A stretch of DNA of 6,153 bases from an uncultured Clostridium sp. (GCA_900552885.1 USBM01000135.1:1-6153), one strand, 5' to 3'. Shown: positions 1-6,116, numbered from the stretch's first letter. Notes: generated by a model not told the origin, from the letters alone. Translations and numbers: made by a program.

Positions 1-27
1 AAAAAAAAAAAACAAAAAAAAAAAAAA
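1..27. repeat. A-homopolymer tract at window edge
   Basis: Twelve A, one C, then fourteen A. The following bases to about position 60 are also very AT-rich. A TATAAT hexamer lies at 44-49, but the bases 17 nt upstream of it are all A, so it has no -35 partner and is not called a promoter. The tract lies beyond the argS terminator. It may be an intrinsically bent spacer or a contig-end artefact; the sequence does not decide. The rest of 28-64 holds nothing recognisable. Confidence 0.8.
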
Positions 28-64
28 TTAAAATTTATAAAAATATAATAAATGGGATAAGCAG

Positions 65-106
65 AAAAAAAGATCGCATCGGATCATATAGATTACCAAT
101 GCGATC
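65..106 (-). terminator. Rho-independent terminator of argS
   Basis: Read on the minus strand, an 8-bp perfect stem GATCGCAT/ATGCGATC (arms 99-106 and 72-79) encloses a 19-nt loop that can add a couple of G-C pairs. It is followed immediately by seven T residues (complement of A65-A71). It lies 42 nt past the argS stop codon, which is itself followed by extra stops (TAA TGA TAA). This is the expected form and place for the end of the leftward operon. Confidence 0.85.
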
Positions 107-148
107 GTACAGGGTTGTCTCCTGTCTGATATATTCAGTTACTTATCA

Positions 149-1834
149 TTACATCTGTTCCGGACACTGGATACCTAACAGATCTAATGCATCCTTTAAG
201 GTATGCTTGGTCATATCTACCAACTTTGCTCTGGCATTACGAAGAGATGCATCCTCAACATTAACCCGGTCTGCATTGTAGAAACGGGAGAAGGACTGTG
301 CAACATCCATTGCAAAACGTGCAACAACACAAGGCTCATACTTCTCAGCCGCATCTTTGACAACCTGTGGAAAACGGTTGATCTCTTTCAACAGGGCAAT
401 GGCTTCTTCATCTAATAATAAGCTATAATCAATCGCAGCATCTGCATCATAGTCAATGCCACGTAATATGCTGGCACAACGGCAGTAAGTATACTGTACA
501 TAAGGGCCTGTCTCACCATCAAAGTTCAATACTTTATCCCATTTGAAAGATACATCTTTGATTCTCTGGTTATACAGATCATGGAAGAGAATTGCTCCGA
601 CACCTACAATCTTGGCAACATCATCCTTATTCTCTAAGTCTGGGTTCTTCTCTGCAATAACACCTTTTACTTTGTCAATTGCTTCTAACAGAATATCCTC
701 GGCGTAAATGATATTGCCACTTCTGGTAGAGAGCTTAGCACCTTCTAAGCTTACTAATCCATAAGGAATGTGAACTAAAGAATCCTTTGCCCAATCATTA
801 CCTAATAATTCGACCACTTTGAATACCTGAGCAAAATGAAGTTTCTGTTCCTGTCCGGTTACATACAGACATTTATCAAAGTTCCAACGCTGCTTCCGGT
901 AGAAGATAGCTGCCAGATCACGGGTTGCATAGATGGAACTTCCATCTTTCTTCATGATCAGACATGGCGGCATATCATATTCTTCCAAGTTGACGATCTG
1001 CGCACCCTGGCTTTCCTCTAATAAGTTTGCATCCTGTAGGCGTTTCACTACATCTGCCGTCTTGTCACGGTAGAAACTTTCTCCAAGATAATGATCAAAT
1101 TCCATACCGAGAAGGGCATATGTTCCTTTATACTCCTTCAAACTGATATCGACAAACCATTTCCATATATCCAGGGCTTCTTCATCGCCATGCTCCATCT
1201 TTGTAAACCATGCTCTTGCCTGATCATTCAGACTGTCGTCTTTGTCCGCTTCTTCATGGAACTTTACATACAGACGCATCAATTCGGCAACGCCGTCTTT
1301 CTCAACGGCTTCTTTGCTTCCCCATGCCTTATAAGCTACGATCAGCTTACCAAACTGGGTACCCCAATCACCCAAATGATTGATACGTTCTACGTTATAG
1401 CCTAACTTGCTGTAGATCTTGTACAAAGAATTACCAATGATCGTAGTACGAAGATGTCCAACATGGAAATTTTTAGCTACATTTGGAGAAGAGTAGTCAA
1501 TACAAATGGTTTTACCCTCACCCATTGTAGAAGAACCAAAGTTATCCACATCTGCGGTCTCAATCATGGTCTTTACAAACAGGTCTTTCTTGATAAAGAA
1601 GTTAAGGTAAGCGCCTTTCACCTCTAACTTATCCAAGATGTCTACATCACCGATCTTTTCTGCAATCTCTGCGGCAATCATTGGTGGTGCTTTGCGTAAT
1701 GTCTTTGCTAACTGGAAACATGGAAAAGCGTAATCGCCCATGTCTGCTTTTGGAGGAATCTCCAAAATATCAGATACCATTGCTTTGTCTAAATTAGATG
1801 CGGTTGAAATTAAGTCAATAATCTGATCTCTCAT
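149..1834 (-). CDS. argS: Arginyl-tRNA synthetase (class I)
   Basis: This cytoplasmic enzyme charges tRNA-Arg with arginine using ATP. The 561 residues match the usual bacterial ArgRS length and cover the whole architecture. An N-terminal tRNA-binding (Add-1) domain spans about 1-85. The Rossmann catalytic core follows, with the HIGH signature as HVGH at 124-127 and the KMSKS-equivalent KLSTRSGN at 367-374, a normal variant in this family. The core also holds INHLGDWGTQFGKL (151-164), which contacts arginine and ATP in the family. The C-terminal DALR anticodon-binding domain starts near 438 (FDGETGPYVQYTY) and ends in LLGIQCPEQM, close to the canonical LLGI-PERM end. The start ATG is preceded by GAAAGG with a 10-nt gap. 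It lies 114 nt after the kinase-like gene. The leader is too short for a T-box and no T-box GGTGG-type core is visible. Bases 1851-1890 are 37/40 A or T, with no convincing -35/-10 pair, so argS may be read from the upstream promoter or from a weak one here. Confidence 0.98.
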   Translation of the reverse strand: MRDQIIDLISTASNLDKAMVSDILEIPPKADMGDYAFPCFQLAKTLRKAPPMIAAEIAEKIGDVDILDKLEVKGAYLNFFIKKDLFVKTMIETADVDNFGSSTMGEGKTICIDYSSPNVAKNFHVGHLRTTIIGNSLYKIYSKLGYNVERINHLGDWGTQFGKLIVAYKAWGSKEAVEKDGVAELMRLYVKFHEEADKDDSLNDQARAWFTKMEHGDEEALDIWKWFVDISLKEYKGTYALLGMEFDHYLGESFYRDKTADVVKRLQDANLLEESQGAQIVNLEEYDMPPCLIMKKDGSSIYATRDLAAIFYRKQRWNFDKCLYVTGQEQKLHFAQVFKVVELLGNDWAKDSLVHIPYGLVSLEGAKLSTRSGNIIYAEDILLEAIDKVKGVIAEKNPDLENKDDVAKIVGVGAILFHDLYNQRIKDVSFKWDKVLNFDGETGPYVQYTYCRCASILRGIDYDADAAIDYSLLLDEEAIALLKEINRFPQVVKDAAEKYEPCVVARFAMDVAQSFSRFYNADRVNVEDASLRNARAKLVDMTKHTLKDALDLLGIQCPEQM

Positions 1835-1948
1835 TATATCTGTACCTTTCTTATATATTATTAAATAATTAGCTGTATAAAATTAAATATAGGCGACGAT
1901 TCAGAAAATCATTCGCAAAAAAGAATGTGGATGCTTGCAATATGTCAG

Positions 1949-3085
1949 CTATTTTTTAATAGGGAAAGAGAATCTCACATTCGTTCCGGAGATTAAATCT
2001 CCTTCAATCTGTAACTTACCATCTAACTGGTAAATGGTCTCATGCAATTTGTGAAGACCGGAGTACCAGGCGGAACGTTCGAGATAATCTTCCGGAATTC
2101 CGACACCATTATCATTCACATATACATCGATCAAACGGCTGCTGATAAAAATCTTAGCCGTTACGCGGTTCGCATTGGAATGTTTGAATACATTATCTAA
2201 TATCTCCCGAAGCATCCGGATTAAACGGATGGAGATAAATGGTGGCAGATTCAATTCATGTTCTGTACAGTCACAGGATGAATCAATCATGCATTCAGGG
2301 TGTTCTCTCTTATAATCATCAAACAGCTTATTGATCTGATCCCAGATTGGCTGTTTGGTATCTATGTTATAATTCAATCGGTCTAATATATGGTCTAAGG
2401 AAGTAATGACATCTTCCTGGGAATGATGAACTTCCTCAAGTGTTATCTTGGCTCTTCCAATATCAGAGTGAAGCAGCCATTTCAACACATCTAACTTATT
2501 CAGACAGGAGGTTAGTTCCTGTCTGACATTCTGATCTAATGTGTTAGCATATTGATAATGTTCATAATCCTCTAACTGCAACATAGTGTAGTTATGGGAT
2601 GTCTTCGTCTCCGCGTCTTCGGTCTCGATAAATTCAATGCCGGAATCTGTATCTTCCTCTGTCAACGAGTCGTTATGATTGCTGCCGACTAATACAGTGT
2701 GAATGCATTTGCTCGCCTGGGACAGCATCTCTACCTGTTCCTTGTAGAATTGGATATCCTGTTCTAACTCTGATATGCGCTTTTGCAGGCGTTCCCTGGC
2801 ATCTTCCAGGTCCTTGATCTGCAGAGCAATCTGTTTGCCCTTTGTTACAGTATTGCCGTTATCATTGGCAATCGGTGAGAACACATTACGTCTGGTATCA
2901 ATATGATATGTGTACAGATCTCTCGTCTTTTCTAACGTCTCAATCTGTACCTCTAATTCAAACAATTCTGTCTTCAGGTTCTGTACAAGTTCTAAATTGC
3001 TGACGTAAGTCTTATTGAAGTATTCCAATGTCTTGGAGTTTGCTTCCTCTATGATATTAAATGGATTCCTTTCATCATTGGTCAT
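1949..3085 (-). CDS. DegS/NreB-type histidine-kinase-like protein lacking the phospho-acceptor His
   Basis: This is a soluble 378-residue protein with no membrane segment or signal peptide. Residues about 30-125 are rich in heptad-like E/K/L stretches (probable coiled coil), followed by an acidic linker. Residues 175-220 align with the HisKA_3 dimerisation domain, including Q189-x-L-T and R211-A-K of the family. But the conserved E-x7-L-H-D reads E175-x7-L183-D184-Q185, so the histidine is replaced by aspartate. The HATPase_c domain (about 280-378) looks intact: N box E294-x3-N298-x2-K301-H302, G1 box D325-N-G-V-G329, G343-L344, and G367-T368 near the end. I therefore infer ATP binding without classical autophosphorylation; the true role is unknown. 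It is probably co-transcribed with the dacF-like gene 21 nt upstream. An in-frame GTG at 3100 would add five residues. The ATG at 3085 is preferred because GGAG sits 7 nt before it. Confidence 0.85.
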   Translation of the reverse strand: MTNDERNPFNIIEEANSKTLEYFNKTYVSNLELVQNLKTELFELEVQIETLEKTRDLYTYHIDTRRNVFSPIANDNGNTVTKGKQIALQIKDLEDARERLQKRISELEQDIQFYKEQVEMLSQASKCIHTVLVGSNHNDSLTEEDTDSGIEFIETEDAETKTSHNYTMLQLEDYEHYQYANTLDQNVRQELTSCLNKLDVLKWLLHSDIGRAKITLEEVHHSQEDVITSLDHILDRLNYNIDTKQPIWDQINKLFDDYKREHPECMIDSSCDCTEHELNLPPFISIRLIRMLREILDNVFKHSNANRVTAKIFISSRLIDVYVNDNGVGIPEDYLERSAWYSGLHKLHETIYQLDGKLQIEGDLISGTNVRFSFPIKK

Positions 3086-3092
3086 GTAATAT

Positions 3093-3096
3093 CTCC
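3093..3096 (-). promoter_or_regulatory. Ribosome binding site that fixes the kinase-like start
   Basis: On the minus strand GGAG (within TGGAGA) is followed by ATATTAC and then ATG at 3085, an ideal 7-nt spacing. The alternative GTG at 3100 would place this site inside the coding region and has only a weak AAAAGA-like sequence before it. The ATG at 3102 is out of frame and stops within a few codons. Confidence 0.75.
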
Positions 3097-3106
3097 ACAC
3101 ATTCTT

Positions 3107-4519
3107 TTAGAAATAATAGTCGTCATCCCGTTTGCGTCTTCTGCGATAGGTTCTTCTTCTACGGTTACGCTTGATCTTACGAACCAAAGCAGCGAACAGC
3201 AGATAAAGCAGTAATACAGCTAACAATGCTCCGATTACGATGGCAATCCGCAGAGCAATCTTACCAATTGTCTTCCAGATAGAAGAAGATTGTTTGGATT
3301 TGTCATCCTGTGACATCTGGGTAGATAGAAGAGGAGTGGTACTGGTGATTGGTGTGGAACCGATCTGTTCTCCATTATAAGTAAATGTAATCTCACCTAA
3401 TACATCGTCCTGTGCCTTATCGTAAAATGTTACATTTCTCTCAATCTGTGTTGTATCAACAGACTTATTGAGGAGAAGTGCATAATCGGTATCAACAGAT
3501 AAGTCGATCATATCATGATCTAAACTTGTGTAATAGTTATTCAAAATGGCATTATCCGTAGAGGTACCGCTTTCTTCGGATTCAAATGAAAAATCGGCTA
3601 ATGGACGATAATAAGTGTAGTTATTGAAACAATAATTGTATAATGCTTTGGAGTCGGAATAAGCATACTTAGCACCGTCACAATCCATGATCACACAGAT
3701 AAGCTCTAAGCCGTCTTTTTTTGCAAAGGTCATAAGGGTGTTGTTTGCCTTCATGGTATATCCGGTCTTACCACCTTCACAATATTCATAGTAATAAGGT
3801 TCTGCCGGATTGATCATCTTATTACCATTCCATAATGGTCTGGTCTCTTCTGTTAAATTGGTTGCAGGAACGGTATAATTAAGAGTACCTGCAATCTCAC
3901 GGAAAGTCTCATTCTTCAAGGCTTCTTTCGTGATCAAAGCCATATCATAGGCGGTTGTATAATGATCTTCATCATGGAGACCGTTTGGAGTGACAAAATG
4001 TGTATTCTTACAGCCGATCTCAGCAGCACGTTCGTTCATCAATTTGGCAAAGGATTCAATGTCACCTGCTACATATTCTGCAAGGGCATAAGCACATTCA
4101 TTTGCAGACTTAACCATAGTAGCATATACGAGATCCTTAACAGTGACTTGTTCTCCAACATCCAATCCGATCAATGTACTGTCACGTTCTACACCCCAGA
4201 TGGCGTTCTCGGACATTGTAACGGTTGCGTTGAAATCTACATTATGTTCTAAAGCAATTAATACGGTCAGAATTTTGGTAATACTGGCAGGATACTTCTT
4301 CTCCTGCGAATTCTTTTCATAAAGAACCTGTCCGGATGCGGCATCCATAACAATGGCAGCATTGGCAACCAGATCAGGTGCTCTTGTAGGATCATCCGGG
4401 TATTCCGTTGTTTCCGGATGTTCCGTGGACACTTCCTCTGTAATCCCCGTTGCAGAAACCGGCAAACATATTGTCAGTGACAGCAACAATGCCAAGAAAA
4501 TGGCAAGCTTTTTCTTCAT
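3107..4519 (-). CDS. dacF: D-alanyl-D-alanine carboxypeptidase, PBP5/DacF type (peptidase S11)
   Basis: This exported low-molecular-weight penicillin-binding protein is expected to remove the terminal D-Ala from peptidoglycan stem pentapeptides outside the membrane. It has 470 residues. A signal peptide (MKKK, hydrophobic core 5-20, likely cleavage after V-S-A at 23) is followed by an acidic linker. The S11 transpeptidase-like domain carries all three active-site motifs: S79-I-T-K82 (nucleophile Ser79), S138-A-N140 and K251-T-G253. A beta-rich PBP5_C-like region spans about 300-395. Instead of the usual short amphipathic anchor there is a full transmembrane helix (about 418-446), then an Arg/Lys-rich tail (447-464) ending in DDDYYF. 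The start is supported by AAAGGAG 10 nt upstream. It is first in the leftward operon, with its own strong promoter and a roughly 35-nt leader. The dacF symbol reflects family resemblance; several S11 paralogues occur in these bacteria, so the exact paralogue is uncertain. Confidence 0.93.
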   Translation of the reverse strand: MKKKLAIFLALLLSLTICLPVSATGITEEVSTEHPETTEYPDDPTRAPDLVANAAIVMDAASGQVLYEKNSQEKKYPASITKILTVLIALEHNVDFNATVTMSENAIWGVERDSTLIGLDVGEQVTVKDLVYATMVKSANECAYALAEYVAGDIESFAKLMNERAAEIGCKNTHFVTPNGLHDEDHYTTAYDMALITKEALKNETFREIAGTLNYTVPATNLTEETRPLWNGNKMINPAEPYYYEYCEGGKTGYTMKANNTLMTFAKKDGLELICVIMDCDGAKYAYSDSKALYNYCFNNYTYYRPLADFSFESEESGTSTDNAILNNYYTSLDHDMIDLSVDTDYALLLNKSVDTTQIERNVTFYDKAQDDVLGEITFTYNGEQIGSTPITSTTPLLSTQMSQDDKSKQSSSIWKTIGKIALRIAIVIGALLAVLLLYLLFAALVRKIKRNRRRRTYRRRRKRDDDYYF

Positions 4520-4560
4520 TCTGTTCCTACTCCTTTATATCGATAAACATAATTATAACT

Positions 4561-4589
4561 ATTTTATTATATCTGAAACAAGGTGTCAA
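4561..4589 (-). promoter_or_regulatory. Sigma-A promoter of the dacF-like operon
   Basis: On the minus strand a perfect -35 TTGACA (4589-4584) is followed by a 17-nt spacer and the -10 TAAAAT (4566-4561). This predicts a start near 4554 and a leader of about 35 nt before the ATG at 4519. A short palindrome AAGGT-GTCA-ACCTT (4580-4593) overlaps the -35 box and could be an operator half, though it is short enough to be chance. TATAAT overlapping the spacer at 12 nt from the -35 is too close to be the -10. Confidence 0.85.
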
Positions 4590-4593
4590 CCTT

Positions 4594-4652
4594 TTCACTC
4601 GTTCACCCTTGCACAGCGTGAGTGAAGACGGACGGACTTTGTGCAAGGGTGA
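4594..4652. repeat. Two interleaved inverted repeats between divergent promoters
   Basis: A perfect 13-bp inverted repeat, TCACCCTTGCACA (4603-4615) and TGTGCAAGGGTGA (4640-4652), encloses a 24-nt loop containing GACGGACGGAC (4627-4637). A second inverted repeat, TTCACTC (4594-4600) and GAGTGAA (4620-4626), interlocks with it in the order A-B-A'-B'. The centre of the 13-bp repeat (4627.5) almost coincides with the midpoint between the two -35 boxes. No T tract follows on either strand, so it is not a terminator. It could be a shared operator, a dispersed REP-like element, or both; no regulator could be named from sequence. Confidence 0.85.
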
Positions 4653-4669
4653 CAGGAAAGAAATATAGG

Positions 4670-4698
4670 TTGCGAAAAAGTGAAATCATAAATATAAT
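4670..4698 (+). promoter_or_regulatory. Sigma-A promoter of the zinc-ribbon/trmB unit
   Basis: The -35 TTGCGA (4670-4675), a 17-nt spacer and a perfect -10 TATAAT (4693-4698) predict transcription starting near 4705, about 40 nt before the ATG at 4746. The three bases before this -35 are AGG, as in the opposing promoter (AGGTTGACA versus AGGTTGCGA), so the two promoters resemble mirrored copies. Confidence 0.82.
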
Positions 4699-4745
4699 AA
4701 GAGATAATAGATTTATTACAGACAATCTAATAAAGGGGTGAGTGT

Positions 4746-5207
4746 ATGACAGATTTGGAAAAGCGAATTATGGACAGGCGGCCTATGTTCTGTAAGAAAT
4801 GCGGGGGAAAGTTATTCTATCAGGCAGGTGGAAGCTACAAATGCGAAGATTGTGGAGCAGAGGAATATGATGACTTTGGTAAGATCAAGATGTATCTTGA
4901 GGCACATGGACCATCTCCGGCAACATTTATATCAGAGGATACCGGGGTTCCACTAGAGATCATCAATCTGTTTTTGAAGAATGGAAGATTAGAGATCCCG
5001 GAGGGAAGTAAGTTCTACATTAAATGTGAACGGTGCGGATGTGCGCTCCGGTTTGGAAGATATTGCCCAAGTTGTACGAAAGAGCTGGTAGGGCAGTTGC
5101 ACGGAGCCATGTTTGAGCAGATGGGTGAGAAACCTAAGGGGGATGTAGAGAAGAAGAAAGAGAAGATGCATTTTCTAGATAATGCAGGAAAGAAAGGCAG
5201 AAAGTGA
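4746..5207 (+). CDS. Zinc-ribbon protein resembling YvyF/TIGR03826 flagellar-operon family
   Basis: This 153-residue soluble protein carries two probable zinc-binding clusters: C16-x2-C19...C33-x2-C36 near the N-terminus and C94-x2-C97...C107-x2-C110 further on, with an extra C99. Between them (about 43-83) lies a small helical stretch with the pattern of a MerR-like or winged-helix DNA-binding fold (ISEDTGVPLEIINLFLKNGR). This order, Cys cluster / helix-turn-helix-like / Cys cluster, recalls YvyF-family proteins of Firmicute flagellar operons, but no flagellar gene is in view. The last 25 residues are highly basic (KKKEK, GKKGRK), suggesting contact with nucleic acid or another partner. The start is well supported by AAAGGGGTG 5-7 nt before the ATG and a strong promoter. 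It lies 9 nt before trmB and is surely co-transcribed with it. The molecular function is unknown; a regulatory or RNA-related role is inference only. Confidence 0.88.
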   Translation: MTDLEKRIMDRRPMFCKKCGGKLFYQAGGSYKCEDCGAEEYDDFGKIKMYLEAHGPSPATFISEDTGVPLEIINLFLKNGRLEIPEGSKFYIKCERCGCALRFGRYCPSCTKELVGQLHGAMFEQMGEKPKGDVEKKKEKMHFLDNAGKKGRK

Positions 5208-5216
5208 GGATAGACC

Positions 5217-5867
5217 ATGCGGTTAAGAAATGTACCGGGTTCAAGAGATATGATTGCAGAGAGCCCATTTACAATAAAGGATGAGACAGAGTGGAAAGGA
5301 AGATGGAACGAGGTATTTGATAATGATCATCCAATCCACATTGAGATCGGTATGGGTAAGGGACAATTCATTATGACTTTGGCGAAGGAACACCCGGAGA
5401 TTAACTATGTGGGAATTGAGAAATATTCATCCGTATTAGTGAGAGCATTGGAAAAGCAGCAGGAGATGGAACTGCCAAACATCAAGTTCATTCGTATGGA
5501 AGCAGAGAACATTGCGGAAGTATTTGCACCGGACGAAGTGGCAAGAATTTACCTGAATTTCTCTGATCCATGGCCAAAGGATCGGCATGCCAAGCGGCGT
5601 CTTACGTCGGTACAATTCTTGCAAAGATATGAGAATATCCTACAAAAGGATGGACATTTGATCTTTAAGACCGATAACCGGGATCTGTTTGATTTTTCTT
5701 TGGAGCAGGTGGAAGAAGCAGAGCATTGGATCTTATTGAATCATACCTTTGATCTGCATCATTCCGAGTATGTGGAGGGAAATGTGATGACAGAGTATGA
5801 GCAGCGTTTTGTGGAGAAAGGAAATGCAATCTGCCGGATGGAGATTATGCAGAAAGCACCGGAATAG
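5217..5867 (+). CDS. trmB: tRNA (guanine-N7-)-methyltransferase
   Basis: TrmB uses S-adenosylmethionine to methylate N7 of G46 in the variable loop of many tRNAs, in the cytoplasm. The 216 residues match the single-subunit bacterial enzyme. Visible family motifs, in order: SAM-binding motif I E43-I-G-M-G-K-G49, the acidic residue E68 in GIEKY that should hold the ribose, R93-M-E-A-E-N98, the signature NFSDPWPKDRHAKRRLT (114-130) with catalytic-region D117-P-W-P120 and the basic tRNA-binding run, K151-T-D-N154, and the C-terminal T192-E-Y-E-x-R197 motif. All expected key residues are present. The start ATG has GAGGA 6 nt upstream; this Shine-Dalgarno overlaps the stop codon of the preceding zinc-ribbon gene, so the two are likely translationally as well as transcriptionally linked. 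The reading frame after its TAG stop stays open for 15 codons to the ATG of the next small ORF. Confidence 0.98.
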   Translation: MRLRNVPGSRDMIAESPFTIKDETEWKGRWNEVFDNDHPIHIEIGMGKGQFIMTLAKEHPEINYVGIEKYSSVLVRALEKQQEMELPNIKFIRMEAENIAEVFAPDEVARIYLNFSDPWPKDRHAKRRLTSVQFLQRYENILQKDGHLIFKTDNRDLFDFSLEQVEEAEHWILLNHTFDLHHSEYVEGNVMTEYEQRFVEKGNAICRMEIMQKAPE

Positions 5868-5912
5868 ACATCAAAGCATAAGATAATAGTAAAGAGTAGA
5901 AAGCAGTCAGAT

Positions 5913-6053
5913 ATGAAAAAAGTGAATTGTACGCTTACAGGCAAGTTATACGAGGTGAAGCGGCAGTATCCGGTATTTGGTGAATTTTCAAAGCGAATGC
6001 ATCAAGTGAAGAAAGAGCTTAACAAAGAGAATCCCTGCAAGCCACATTGTTAG
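5913..6053 (+). CDS. Possible 46-residue basic small protein
   Basis: An ORF of 46 residues (begins MKKVNCTLTG, ends ENPCKPHC) fills the gap between trmB and the downstream terminator. It is basic (many K and R) and has cysteines at 6, 42 and 46 plus H45. No membrane segment or signal peptide is visible and I recognise no family. For it: without it the terminator lies a surprising 163 nt beyond trmB, and codon choice resembles the neighbours. Against it: the Shine-Dalgarno is poor (AAAGAG lies about 16 nt before the ATG) and the ORF is short enough to be chance. The last seven codons and the stop lie in the 5' arm and loop of the terminator, so the Cys-containing C-terminus may be set by RNA structure rather than by protein function. 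Confidence 0.4.
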   Translation: MKKVNCTLTGKLYEVKRQYPVFGEFSKRMHQVKKELNKENPCKPHC

Positions 6054-6071
6054 TGTGGTTGCAGGGATTTT
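6030..6071 (+). terminator. Rho-independent terminator of the trmB unit
   Basis: The stem AATCCCTGCAA (6030-6040), with one bulged G at 6041 and CCACA (6042-6046), pairs with TGTGG (6054-6058) and TTGCAGGGATT (6059-6069). The loop is TTGTTAG. That is 16 base pairs, then TTTT from 6068 to 6071. The T tail is short, but the stem is long and GC-richer than its surroundings. In the reverse direction the tail is interrupted (ATTCTCTTT), so termination is mainly rightward. Confidence 0.88.
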
Positions 6072-6116
6072 ACAATAAGAAGATGTATGAACAAGGTCAG
6101 AAATTAAAATTCTGCG

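Noticed and set aside
149..1405. Several plus-strand ORFs of 60-104 codons within argS
   Set aside because: They are antisense shadows of a clearly conserved synthetase, with no ribosome sites or family features.
3086..3100. GTG start at 3100 for the kinase-like gene
   Set aside because: It would place the good GGAG site inside the gene and lacks a proper Shine-Dalgarno; ATG at 3085 has ideal spacing.
4566..4589. TTGACA with TATAAT 12 nt downstream as the dacF promoter
   Set aside because: A 12-nt spacer is too short for sigma-A; TAAAAT at 17 nt fits properly.
4603..4652. Inverted repeat as a transcription terminator
   Set aside because: Neither strand has a T tract after the stem, the loop is 24 nt, and it lies upstream of both promoters rather than after a gene.
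4353..4668. Plus-strand ORFs over the dacF start and the control region
   Set aside because: They are antisense to the signal-peptide end of the carboxypeptidase and run through both promoters; no ribosome site and no protein-like composition.
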